From assembly GCF_000189275.1 (NCBI RefSeq), contig NZ_AEVT01000018.1, positions 62,001 to 126,000 on the forward strand: a stretch of 64,000 bases of DNA, written 5' to 3'. The stretch is from Vibrio sinaloensis DSM 21326 (GTDB taxonomy: Bacteria > Pseudomonadota > Gammaproteobacteria > Enterobacterales > Vibrionaceae). Made by a program: the position numbers and the translations under genes. The notes beneath the pieces are model-generated. The model was not told the origin of the DNA. It did not search any database and worked only from the letters and a program-made list of their open reading frames with translations. Below, piece by piece: positions 45,723-54,380 of the stretch; within the stretch, counting starts at the first letter, position 1, and the number at the start of each line of letters is the position of its first letter.

Positions 45723-47771
45723 CTATGCCGCTATGCCTTTTTGAACGCTGTCTGACGTTCTATTTAGGAACTGGGTAATCAGGCCTTGAATATCAAGAAT
45801 AAGAGAGACTGAACCATCGCCAAGAATGGTGGCACCTGAAATCCCAGCGACTTTGCTGTAATTAGACTCCAGACTTTTTATGACCACTTGCTGCTGATCC
45901 AGTAGCTCATCAATTAACAAACCCACTCGGTTGCCAGCCGCTTCAACAAAACATAAGATGCGCTTATCAAGATTTCCGCTAGCCCCCATTTCCAGTTCAT
46001 CTTGAAGACGTAAAATGGGAATGTTTTCATCTCTTAGTCGATAAAGCTCAACCCCACCAGATGCGAGTTTGATGCAGCTTTTATCAATTTGAATCGATTC
46101 AACAATGGTCAGCAAAGGGATGACATAAACCTCGCCAGCGACTTTAACCAGTTGTCCATCAAGAATGGCTAAAGTGAGCGGTAAACTGATGGTAAAGCGA
46201 CTGCCCTCACCCAGTTTTGATTCCACTTCAATATGGCCGCCTAGCTCTTCGATATTACGCCGCACGACATCCATCCCCACGCCGCGACCAGAAATATCTG
46301 AAACTTCATCCGCAGTTGAAAACCCCGGAGCAAATATCAGATTCATGATCTGTTTGTCTGAAAACTCATCACGGCGTGCATCAGCATCTAAAACGCCTTT
46401 TTCGCTCGCTTTTTGCCAAAGCTTGTCACAGTTGAGGCCCGCACCGTCATCACTGATTTCAATCACAATAGAGCCGCCTTGATGGTAAGCATTCAGTTCA
46501 ATGACACCTAACTCGGGCTTACCCGATTCCAAACGTTGTGCACGGCTCTCAATACCATGATCGATACCATTGCGGACCAGATGTACCAAGGGGTCAACAA
46601 TGCGCTCTAGCACGGTTTTATCTAATTCGGTTTGCTCACCCTTGATCTGCAAATCGACTTGCTTATCTAAACGGGTAGACAAATCGCGGACCAAGCGGGG
46701 GAAGCGACTAAAGGCAAAACTCATCGGTAACATGCGAATGTTCAACACATTTTCTTGCAGGTCTTTACTGTTTTGCAGCAGTTGATCTAACCCCGCTTTA
46801 AGCTTTTCCAATTTATCTATCGTGAAGTCATTACCGATTTCGGTCAGCATAGATTGGGTAATGACCAGCTCACCAACTAAGTTGATCAAGCTATCGACCT
46901 TATCGATATCAACGCGAATGGAACTAACGCTTGATTCAGCTTTCGCTGCTTTGACTGGTTTGCTATCAGAACTTGGGCGAGAGGCTTCCTCTGCCTGGGT
47001 AGGCTGCACTTCTGTGTCAGGCTCATTGCTCTCTAACACGGATGAGGATTGGACTTGTCGCTCAATCGTTAGGTCACATTCATCCTCAACCCATTCGAAA
47101 ATTTCTTCAATTACGCTTTTGTCGATCTCTCCGGGCAATTGAGCTTGCCAGCTTAAATAACAAAGCTCCGCTTCGATATCATCGATTTCCGGTAACTGAG
47201 TGGTGTTAGCCTCAATGATGCACTCGTCACTGAGATCTTGAAGCTCGCGTAGAATTCGTAATGGGTCGTTACCACTAAAGAAAATCTCGCGGTGAGGGAC
47301 GAAAGAAACATGCCAAGACCCACTTTTTACATCGTCAGAATTCCCGGGGGGCGGTGTTGATTGTGTATCAGCAATCACGGATTCATTACCTAGCAAATCC
47401 GCTAGCTGTGCGCTCACGTCATCAAGTAACGCTTGGTCGACTTGGCTACCGGATTCATGCTGCTCAAGCATGCTTTGGATGCAGTCCCCGCTTTTGAGTA
47501 GGATGTCGACTGTATCAGCAGTCAGTTGACGTTCGCCATTACGCACCAAATCCAGATACGCTTCTACTGAGTGAGTGAATTCGCTGATATCGAGCAAATT
47601 AAAAGTCGCCGCACCGCCCTTTATTGAGTGCGCAGCACGGAAAATAGTGTTGATGGACTCGTCATCAAATTGAGCGAGATCGAGATTAAGCAGTACGTCT
47701 TCCAGTACTTCAAGATTTTCACGACACTCCTCGTAAAACATCTTACGCAACTGTTCCATGTCTAAAGCCAT
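45723..47771 (-). CDS. cheA: Chemotaxis histidine kinase CheA
   Basis: 682 aa. Hpt domain with phospho-acceptor His48 (RAAHSIKGGAATF). A variable middle with a second alpha/beta domain (about 150-230, HREIFFSGNDPLRILREL). Dimerisation helices about 285-340. HATPase about 345-540 (LVRNGIDHGIES N-box, DDGAGLN, GRGVGMDVV). CheW-like domain to the end (ILDGQLVKVAGEVYVIPL). It autophosphorylates and passes phosphate to CheY and CheB. Confidence 0.95.
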   Translation of the reverse strand: MALDMEQLRKMFYEECRENLEVLEDVLLNLDLAQFDDESINTIFRAAHSIKGGAATFNLLDISEFTHSVEAYLDLVRNGERQLTADTVDILLKSGDCIQSMLEQHESGSQVDQALLDDVSAQLADLLGNESVIADTQSTPPPGNSDDVKSGSWHVSFVPHREIFFSGNDPLRILRELQDLSDECIIEANTTQLPEIDDIEAELCYLSWQAQLPGEIDKSVIEEIFEWVEDECDLTIERQVQSSSVLESNEPDTEVQPTQAEEASRPSSDSKPVKAAKAESSVSSIRVDIDKVDSLINLVGELVITQSMLTEIGNDFTIDKLEKLKAGLDQLLQNSKDLQENVLNIRMLPMSFAFSRFPRLVRDLSTRLDKQVDLQIKGEQTELDKTVLERIVDPLVHLVRNGIDHGIESRAQRLESGKPELGVIELNAYHQGGSIVIEISDDGAGLNCDKLWQKASEKGVLDADARRDEFSDKQIMNLIFAPGFSTADEVSDISGRGVGMDVVRRNIEELGGHIEVESKLGEGSRFTISLPLTLAILDGQLVKVAGEVYVIPLLTIVESIQIDKSCIKLASGGVELYRLRDENIPILRLQDELEMGASGNLDKRILCFVEAAGNRVGLLIDELLDQQQVVIKSLESNYSKVAGISGATILGDGSVSLILDIQGLITQFLNRTSDSVQKGIAA

Positions 47772-47843
47772 AAATCCCCCGCCAATGACGCCACTATCCT
47801 GAACGACCGTTTGTTATTCCCACTCATTTTGTGTGAGGCGCTG

Positions 47844-48203
47844 TTACACAACGCGTTTTAGTGTTTTGAGTAAGGTCTCTGGATTGAAAGGTTTTACTAG
47901 CCAGCCCGTTGCACCTGCCGACTTGCCTTGCATTTTTTTGTCTGCACTGGTTTCCGTCGTGAGCATCAAAATGGGCACAAACTTGTATTGTGGTTTTTCA
48001 CGTAACGCTTTCACTAACTCAAAGCCTCCCATGTTTGGCATGTTGACATCAGAGATAACAACATCAAATTTGGTGCCCGTGATTTTGCTCAGTGCATCGC
48101 GGCCGTCATTCGCGGTTTCTACATCATAGCCAGCATCGCGTAATGTGTGACTCACCATTTGGCGGATAGAAACGGAATCATCCACAGCTAGAATTTTCGT
48201 CAT
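47844..48203 (-). CDS. cheY: Chemotaxis response regulator CheY
   Basis: 119 aa, lone receiver domain: VDDSVSIRQMV, phospho-acceptor Asp52 (VVISDVNMPNMGGFE), Thr in LMLTTETS and Lys in GWLVKPFNPETL. It overlaps the end of the STAS gene upstream by 26 bp. Cluster III CheY proteins do not act directly on the flagellar motor in V. cholerae, so the output may differ. Confidence 0.93.
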   Translation of the reverse strand: MTKILAVDDSVSIRQMVSHTLRDAGYDVETANDGRDALSKITGTKFDVVISDVNMPNMGGFELVKALREKPQYKFVPILMLTTETSADKKMQGKSAGATGWLVKPFNPETLLKTLKRVV

Positions 48204-48489
48204 GCTTCTCTTCTCCTAGTTCGCAATTCCATCCAATCTGGTCATCTAGCGATAAGATACCGATCGCATCGACCAAGATTTGTGTTGGTTGAATTAACTG
48301 AATTTCAATCTGATGTTTTTTGGCAGAAAGGAACAGTGAAGCAAGAGCTTGCAACCCAGCAGCATCGACGCGACTCACTTGTGAGGCGTCAATGTGTAGC
48401 TGGTTATCTTCAGCAAGCCATTCTTTGTAACGTGATGCAGAATCAAGCACGGTTGAGATATCAAGCGTTTCAGGTAACAAACATTCCAT
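48178..48489 (-). CDS. STAS-domain protein without the phosphorylatable serine
   Basis: 103 aa, STAS fold (IDASQVSRVDAAGLQALASL). The position of the regulatory serine is Ala-Ala (VDAAG), so it should not be controlled by phosphorylation, unlike the STAS protein at 38.3 kb. First gene of the chemotaxis operon, overlapping cheY by 26 bp. Its promoter must lie in the parS2-rich gap upstream. Confidence 0.85.
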   Translation of the reverse strand: MECLLPETLDISTVLDSASRYKEWLAEDNQLHIDASQVSRVDAAGLQALASLFLSAKKHQIEIQLIQPTQILVDAIGILSLDDQIGWNCELGEEKHDENSSCG

Positions 48490-48821
48490 GTGTCGACCTT
48501 CACTTTTTATTATTTCTAGCCAATATAAATCTTGTTGCTTAATTTTGAGTGTAGGAAGAATTGATTATTTCGCAAATACCAGCATGGCTAACTAGGCACT
48601 TATTCAAGTAGATTGTGGTGGAGACAAATCAGATTTTGTTCGTTGATTTAATCACTTAGAAGATATGTGACAATTAGAAAAAAACCACAACTTTTGTATG
48701 ACTCGTCACACATTGTGGCAGACTAACCAGACCTAACCTTTTAATTTACAGTGTAAATAGCACCTTGAGTTTACACTGTAAATTCTAGTTCTAACGAGCA
48801 AGCTGATGAAATTAACTCAGT
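48490..48821. other. Intergenic region with che operon promoter and parS2 cluster (332 bp)
   Basis: Upstream of the che operon and downstream of tmcA. The right end (48745-48833) holds three parS2 sites, the last overlapping the tmcA stop. Otherwise AT-rich with no gene. Confidence 0.6.
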
Positions 48822-48833
48822 TTACAGTGTAAA
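48745..48833. promoter_or_regulatory. parS2: Cluster of three parS2 centromere sites
   Basis: TTTACAGTGTAAA at 48745-48757, TTTACACTGTAAA at 48770-48782, TTTACAGTGTAAA at 48821-48833. All three match the ParB2 consensus exactly. Gaps of 12 and 38 bp. The third covers the tmcA stop codon. Confidence 0.9.
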
Positions 48834-50838
48834 TCCTTCATCTTTCATCCGCCCTATCCAAGCGTCTAGTTCGATTTTAAACTGACTCTCAGCCTTCTTC
48901 TTTCCCTGTAGCGAAAATTCGTTAACACAATCGGACCAAGAGTACTGTTGCACAAGCTTGCGAATCACTAAGTCACTCATTGTTACAACGCTGGCGGGAG
49001 AACTTTTCCACCATAAATCGAGAATCGGTGCCACGCTATCATAATGAGTGCCACCAGAAATGTAGGAGCGGATAAGCGGTGCAAAACTCGGATTATCAAT
49101 GGAAGCATCTAGTTTGGCGCACAAACTACGGACTAAGTCGGTTTCAAGCAACCGATATAAACTTGGCAATGAATAAAGCACATACTGGCGAAAATGTTGA
49201 GTAGCCAAAGGTAGCCATTCCACATTTCTCTTAACCATCATTAGAGAATAGGTACCACTCGCCTGCTCTCGACTACTGCCTAGTTTAACTGGAACAAATC
49301 CAGCTTTATGCCAAAAATCGACCAGTTCACTCGTCGCACCAAAACTACGTCGAAAGAAAATCACACTCTACCTGTTGCGACAACTGAGCCAACATTCGCT
49401 GCCCAATACCACGACCTTGCAAGTCAGGATGAACGGCAATCCTCATGATTCTCAAGCTAGATTGTTGCGCCGCCTTAGTGATTCCAATTTGTGCCGCGAG
49501 TGACGTCACCGCTAAGTGACCTTTGGGTCGTCGTTTGCCAAGCTGGATTTGTTCAACAAGATCTTGTGCAAGCTCCCCTTCGCGAACAACCAACAAACAA
49601 CCAATACAAGTGTTGCCAACAAAACTGGCGTAAAGCTGAATGCTCTCATCTCGTAACAACAACATTAAATCGCTTGGTGAGGTTTGATAGTGCGCGTTGA
49701 CCAGTAGAGCAAAGCACGCTCGTAATAATTCAGGGGACTCAACCAAGGTCTGCTTGGAGATGTGCTGAAGATTAATCTCGCTGTTAAAGTCCGCGTCTAT
49801 ATCTTGCTCGGCATCGAGTAGAAAAAGATCAAACAGCCAATGCTCTAATGGATCGCCTTCATTCCAACGAATCGGTTGCTGCATGGTAAAACTCGACATT
49901 CCTGGTCGCTCTTGCTTAAGCCAGGTTGCAAATTTTAAGCTGAAGCCTCGGCCACAACCTTCATAGCCATGCACCGTCGTCGAGAAAACCGCACGATGAT
50001 AATGAGATACCATTTGTTTGAGCATGGGAATGGGAATCGCAGATGCTTCATCTACCAAAAGCAAATCACACTCAGGTTTGTTTCTAAGTAGCTCATCAGG
50101 CGCGATAAACTCGATGCTTGAAAGACCAGCCTCCAAGCGACCTTTACTCAGTTCAGATCCCGCTAAATGCTGATGTGCGTGGTCAAAGATAGGTTGAACG
50201 GTCGCGAGTGTTGGTGCTGTGACTAAGATACGTAATTTGCGAGTTTGGATTAACTCAGCTGACGCGATACCCAATGCACTGCTTTTTCCTCGCCCGCGAT
50301 CTGCGGTCAAAATAAGTGGTCGCTTGCGGTGTCCTTCAACCACTTTTCGTACCTTAGTAACGGCCATTTTCTGCTGTTCATAAACATGGCGAGCGCTCAA
50401 TGTTGACGGCGTGACTTGCGGTAATGGGGAGTTTTGTTCAACTTGAATAAGCTGACAGAGCCCTTGGTGCAACCAGACATCAGCCCAGAACTGCGTATTT
50501 TCCTCCGCGGGAAGAACCAATAAAATGCCGCCACCACACAAGCAACCAACCGCAGAGGCAAAACTGTTCGCGTCAAAACCAGAGCGGAAATCACACACTA
50601 ACAGGTCGCACTCCTGACCAAGGAACCGCTGACCTTTGTTCTTCTCCACAAACTTGTCAGCGAAAGGCAACGGCTCACCACCCAACTGAAAGACACGATT
50701 AGGGTTGATCGCATGGCAAAACGATTCCATCGTTTCTATTTGCCACTGAGCATTGCCACGTAACACGACACCGTAACGGTGGAAGCTCTGTTCTGCCCTA
50801 TTGCTTAGTTGAGTAAAGTATTGCTGAATCGCAAGCAT
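48822..50838 (-). pseudogene. tmcA: tRNA(Met) cytidine acetyltransferase, frameshifted
   Basis: Two adjacent frames together make one TmcA. The first (50838 to 49345, 497 aa) has the N-terminal DUF1726 domain, the RNA-helicase-like ATPase (TADRGRGKSSALGIASAEL Walker A; CDLLLVDEASAIPIPM Walker B) and most of the GNAT domain (IAVHPDLQGRGIGQRML). It stops at TAG after CDFLST. The second frame (49364 to 48822) resumes as SFGATSELVDFWHKAGFVPV and carries the C-terminus. Removing one base near 49347 restores a continuous protein of about 670 aa, the normal TmcA size. TmcA acetylates the wobble cytidine of elongator tRNA-Met. Either a true mutation or a sequence error. Confidence 0.88.
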
Positions 50839-50884
50839 GGAATATCGACCTTAGTAACTCTGGTTGGCAGCATTATGGCACAAA

Positions 50885-50906
50885 AAAAGCCGCTCTCGCG
50901 GCTTTT
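50885..50906. terminator. Bidirectional terminator between parB2 and tmcA
   Basis: AAAAGCCGC / GCGGCTTTT with a TCTC loop, flanked by A-run and T-run. It ends the parA2B2 transcript. Confidence 0.85.
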
Positions 50907-50925
50907 CTGTTTTGGTTGGTAAAGC

Positions 50926-51897
50926 TTAGTTTAGCTTACCTGCGACAAAATCGAGGATTTCTTGCATCAAAGCATCATCGACTTTTTTAAGGTTCAGCGC
51001 TAAGTTTTGCCCTTTGCGCGTGTAACTCGCTCGGCCTTTAACTAAATCTGTCTTAGCCGGCTGCGTTGGCTTTTTCGGTGCAAGCTCTTCAATCCAAGAT
51101 TCAATCGTCTCAGTCACGTCTTTCGTAATGCGGGTAACGCCTTGCGCTTCGCTACGTTGCCAAACGAAGCCTTGCTCAGACAAACATTTTTCGAGTAACT
51201 GTTGCTGCATTTCTTGGTTCAAGCTATTGAACTGTTTGTGCAGCTTAACAATGGTCGGGCGACCCAAATCTGCCACATTAGGATACGCTTGCAGCAGTTC
51301 GAGTGGCAGGTCAGCCGCCTTTAATGCACCACTCACGAGAGCTTCACTGCATTGGAACATCTTCGCTAGCGCTTTTTGGTCTTCTGCTTCGCCGCTTTCT
51401 AGCTTTGCCTGCATCTCTTTGCCCTTTTCAAACAAAGAAAGAGGCTTGTGGGCGTTAGCGACATCAGAAAGAAACTTAGCATGTTCAGAACTGATGTTTT
51501 CACCAACGTAAACCAGAAACTCTTTGCCAGCCAAAATACATGACATGCGACGACGACTGCCGTCAAGCACTTCGATTTTGCCATCTTCGCGTTTACGACC
51601 GACCGCCGGATACTGTTGACCACGCTCACGCAGTGTCACCAAGACATCGGATAAAGCGTGCTCATTAAGGAAAGATTGCTCACGCGCATTTTCAGCAAAT
51701 ACGGTCGTTTGCTCTTGTACTTCACCAGCTGGGATACGAATCAGTTCAAACTGGACGTTTTCTTCACCTGCAACCGCAAGTTCGATCACTTGAGCTTGCT
51801 CTTTCGCGGCTTGTTGAGCTTGTTGTGGTGTCGTCACATGGCGCTTATTCGCTTTACCAAACAGACGCGCATTCAAATCTGATGTTTTAATTGCCAT
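50926..51897 (-). CDS. parB2: Chromosome-2 partitioning protein ParB2
   Basis: 323 aa. ParB-type N-terminal domain (RERGQQYPAVGRKREDGKIE with DGSRRRMSCILAG) and HTH around residues 170-195 (QKALAKMFQCSEALVSGALK). The C-terminus is the dimerisation region. It belongs to the type Ib/F-plasmid-like ParB of Vibrio chromosome 2 and binds parS2. Immediately downstream of parA2 (7 bp). Confidence 0.93.
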   Translation of the reverse strand: MAIKTSDLNARLFGKANKRHVTTPQQAQQAAKEQAQVIELAVAGEENVQFELIRIPAGEVQEQTTVFAENAREQSFLNEHALSDVLVTLRERGQQYPAVGRKREDGKIEVLDGSRRRMSCILAGKEFLVYVGENISSEHAKFLSDVANAHKPLSLFEKGKEMQAKLESGEAEDQKALAKMFQCSEALVSGALKAADLPLELLQAYPNVADLGRPTIVKLHKQFNSLNQEMQQQLLEKCLSEQGFVWQRSEAQGVTRITKDVTETIESWIEELAPKKPTQPAKTDLVKGRASYTRKGQNLALNLKKVDDALMQEILDFVAGKLN

Positions 51898-51904
51898 GTT
51901 TTAT

Positions 51905-53122
51905 TTACCCTTTATTTAGTGAAGTCCAGTGACCATGCAGTACGCGCTCAAGTTCTAGTGCACTCTTCTGAACTGCGTCTTGTGCGGTAGCCAGCGTTTT
52001 CTTACCGCCTTCAAAATCTCCGGTGGTTAAGTCAAAGACCGTACTATACGTATCAGCACAGGTTTCAAACGCTCGGCTACGCGGAATGGTTGCCATCATA
52101 ACTTGGTCGCCAAGTAGGTAGTTCATTTCAGTGAGTACACCTACTTGTTTCTTGTTGTCATCTTCAAACATTGTTGGCATCAGGCGAACAAACTCTAGAC
52201 CTTGCCAATCTTCTGGGAACATTTCATAAACCGTTGGTAGATGCTGGAAGAAGTTGACGGTCGATGCCCAGTCTAAACGCTTAGCCGCACATGGAATCAA
52301 CAGTGCGTTAGAAGCATACATTGCATTCCACACCAGTGGATCAACGTGTGGACCGGTATCTATCATGATCACGTCAAAATCATCTGCGATCTGGTCGATA
52401 AGCTTTTCTTTTAATAGCTTAACGATATCTAGGGATTGGTTTTGCGATAGGTTTTGCCACGCCTCAGCATTAAACATCGCGTCTTCAGGGAACGCAGACA
52501 CCGTTTTAAGGTTTGGATATTGAGTCGGCAATAGTACGTTTTTGTGCAAAAACTCTTTGTTGACCTCAACCCCATCAGGCACGTTATCCAGCATAACGTC
52601 TACCGCAGAGTAGATGTTATCGTGATCAGTGATACTGATTTGCGGGTTCAAGAACAAACGCAACGAGCCCTGTGGGTCTAAATCGATAAGACAAATTCGG
52701 TAACGTTTATCTAAGTTCAATGCCAAACAAGCTGCAAGGTGAACCGCTGTCATAGATTTTCCGGTACCACCCTTTTGGTTCTGTACGTTGATAATCCATG
52801 GTTTGTTTTCATTATTTTTCTTACGCTCATGAAATTTCGGCACGCCAGCTGCGTCCATTAACATATGCGCTTCTTGTAAAGAAATTGAGTAATGATTGGC
52901 ATTGTTTTTAGTAAATTGATGACCCGACGCTTCTAATTTACTGATTGCATCATCAAGCTTACGTCGTGTTAGACCTGAACGAGTTTCCATTAATGCTTTT
53001 GACATAGGTGGAAAATGATCGTCGCTACGCTCTTCCAAAACAATCTCAATGCGGTCAGCTTGAACCTGAGCGGTCTGCTCAGCTAGGCGGTTGAGATTCT
53101 CAATGGTTTGTTCTCTTTTCAT
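51905..53122 (-). CDS. parA2: Chromosome-2 partitioning ATPase ParA2
   Basis: 405 aa from ATG 53122 (GGAA upstream; the longer frame opens with TTG). N-terminal winged-helix domain (TRSGLTRRKLDDAISKLEAS), then the deviant Walker A NVQNQKGGTGKSMTAVHL and Walker A-prime/B segments (YRICLIDLDPQGSL, VIMIDTGPHVDPL). Length agrees with V. cholerae ParA2. Autoregulation through its N-terminal domain is known for the family. The gap upstream contains parS2 at 53342. Confidence 0.95.
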   Translation of the reverse strand: MKREQTIENLNRLAEQTAQVQADRIEIVLEERSDDHFPPMSKALMETRSGLTRRKLDDAISKLEASGHQFTKNNANHYSISLQEAHMLMDAAGVPKFHERKKNNENKPWIINVQNQKGGTGKSMTAVHLAACLALNLDKRYRICLIDLDPQGSLRLFLNPQISITDHDNIYSAVDVMLDNVPDGVEVNKEFLHKNVLLPTQYPNLKTVSAFPEDAMFNAEAWQNLSQNQSLDIVKLLKEKLIDQIADDFDVIMIDTGPHVDPLVWNAMYASNALLIPCAAKRLDWASTVNFFQHLPTVYEMFPEDWQGLEFVRLMPTMFEDDNKKQVGVLTEMNYLLGDQVMMATIPRSRAFETCADTYSTVFDLTTGDFEGGKKTLATAQDAVQKSALELERVLHGHWTSLNKG

Positions 53123-53341
53123 TGCCAAATTCCGTAATTAGTGTCCTTATGCGATTGTACAGCACTTTATAAGGTTTACAATAAAAAGGTGAACAATCAC
53201 TTATAGATAACAATCACATTAAATAGAAAATTTTCACTGTAATTAATGAAAGCGAGCAAAAAGCATTCACAAAACCGATGAAATTAAAGTGTATCAAGCG
53301 AGCCGAACTTGCACAGATTTAAAATGTTACAGCATCACCTA

Positions 53342-53354
53342 TTTACAATGTAAA
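53342..53354. promoter_or_regulatory. parS2: parS2 site next to the origin
   Basis: TTTACAATGTAAA, exact consensus, 220 bp upstream of parA2. Confidence 0.88.
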
Positions 53355-53534
53355 CAAAGTCGTTATGCATGATTGAAGATCTACGGAACGATTAACTTTG
53401 CAGCGTATTTTACGGCAAGTGTCATTTTGATTTAAAAATTGGCCCTACAAGCCAGCCTAAGTAACAAAGTAAATACCGAACCTTTCAATACAAACGCGAT
53501 AAATAGCACTCGGCAGGGGAGAAGTTTATCAGCG

Positions 53535-53690
53535 ACTATCGAAACGATGATCAAGGGGGTCATCATGATCATGCTTGCGAAGAATTTCTCCCCTAACGGA
53601 ACAATGATCAAGGTATTTAGCCACTTCCAACGGCTCAAAGTGAATGGGATCATTACAGCAAAAAGATCGGAACAATGATCAAGAGAACCA
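53535..53690 (+). promoter_or_regulatory. RctB-type regulatory sites, ATGATCAAG class
   Basis: Three copies of a longer motif: CGAAACGATGATCAAGGG (53539), CGGAACAATGATCAAGG (53598) and CGGAACAATGATCAAGAG (53668). One short iteron, TGATCATGCTTGCG, sits at 53566. Reverse-strand copies occur at 53945 and, outside the origin, at 56701 and 56742. By position in the inc region they probably correspond to the inhibitory site class of RctB; that match is inferred. Confidence 0.65.
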
Positions 53691-53865
53691 TTACTCCGGA
53701 AGCATGTAAATTTCAGTCTTAATTACGGCTGAGTGTATATGGACTCGGGTTTGAAGGGCTTCAATAGCGAAAAGTGAGTTAACATGCATCGGACAAGCTC
53801 GAAACAGCAAACGCAGGGTCATATTCTTGATCATGCTTTCGACAAATTGATTAACCGCCACCCGA

Positions 53866-53874
53866 TGTGGATAA
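53866..53874 (-). promoter_or_regulatory. DnaA box (left)
   Basis: TGTGGATAA, reverse complement of the perfect consensus TTATCCACA. Confidence 0.75.
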
Positions 53875-54023
53875 CATTTTTCCACTGTCAGTCTGACTTC
53901 GATTTTCACGTGGTAATCAACGAAAATCCACTTTATACTCGATTCCCTTGATCATCGTTGCGGGATCGAGACCAACGTTTTACATCAGTGCAGCTTGATC
54001 CTAGCAGAAGTTATTCTTTGCCT

Positions 54024-54032
54024 TGTGGATAA
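54024..54032 (-). promoter_or_regulatory. DnaA box (beside the iteron array)
   Basis: TGTGGATAA, perfect consensus on the minus strand, 15 bp from the first iteron. This matches the essential DnaA box of oriCII-min. Confidence 0.85.
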
Positions 54033-54047
54033 AGTGTGAAGGTTTGA

Positions 54048-54175
54048 TGATCATGCTTCTGAGTACCCGTTGATCATGTGTGCAGAACAATGATGATCAT
54101 CGTTCAGTCTATTTTTGATCATGCTTTCAATAGTTTATTGATCATGCTTTCGCTAAATACATGATCATGCTTTCG
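54048..54175 (+). repeat. RctB iteron array of six copies with 22-23-bp phasing
   Basis: TGATCA cores start at 54048, 54071, 54094, 54116, 54139 and 54162: steps of 23, 23, 22, 23, 23. Four copies extend as TGATCATGCTT, with three reading TGATCATGCTTTC; copies two and three vary (GTGTGC, CGTTCA). Two helical turns per step put all sites on one face of DNA. Each core holds a Dam site. Confidence 0.9.
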
Positions 54176-54325
54176 AAGCCTTAAAAAATAAGTCTTTAAT
54201 TAACATGGGCTTACAGAGGTGAAAGTGCCCAGATCATAAGATCATATTACCAATTAAGATCATAATAATCAGAAAGATCAGTTATTTAAAAACAACAACT
54301 TTTTCTTTATTTATGATCTTTTTTT
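54176..54325. other. DNA-unwinding element with ATCA repeats
   Basis: Very AT-rich tract. ATCA tetramers on the plus strand at 54233, 54241, 54259, 54268 and 54277, and a TGAT at 54314. Chromosome-2 initiators are known to bind such repeats on single-stranded DNA when the origin opens. Confidence 0.75.
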
Positions 54326-54380
54326 CTTTATTCTTCAGGAACTATAGCGATATTACGGCTAGTGTGATACGGATCTAATA

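Larger units (their letters stand above)
53123..54380. other. oriCII: Chromosome-2 replication origin and incompatibility region (oriCII)
   Basis: 1.26 kb with no convincing gene between parA2 and rctB. Contents, left to right: parS2 (53342); TGATCA motifs at 53548, 53566, 53605, 53676, 53828 and 53949; perfect DnaA boxes (TGTGGATAA) at 53866-53874 and 54024-54032; a six-copy TGATCA array (54048-54167); and an AT-rich ATCA-repeat tract (54168-54320). Many GATC sites give Dam/SeqA control. The left half likely corresponds to the negative-control (inc/rctA) part and the right half to the minimal origin. Confidence 0.9.

Noticed and set aside
53439..53678. 79-aa plus-strand frame in the inc region
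   Set aside because: Covered by RctB-type repeats, no plausible start signal and no protein-like composition.
53691..53909. 72-aa minus-strand frame in the origin region (rctA-like position)
   Set aside because: No ribosome binding site and it runs through RctB sites and a DnaA box. The equivalent rctA frame in V. cholerae is regarded as a DNA element rather than a gene.
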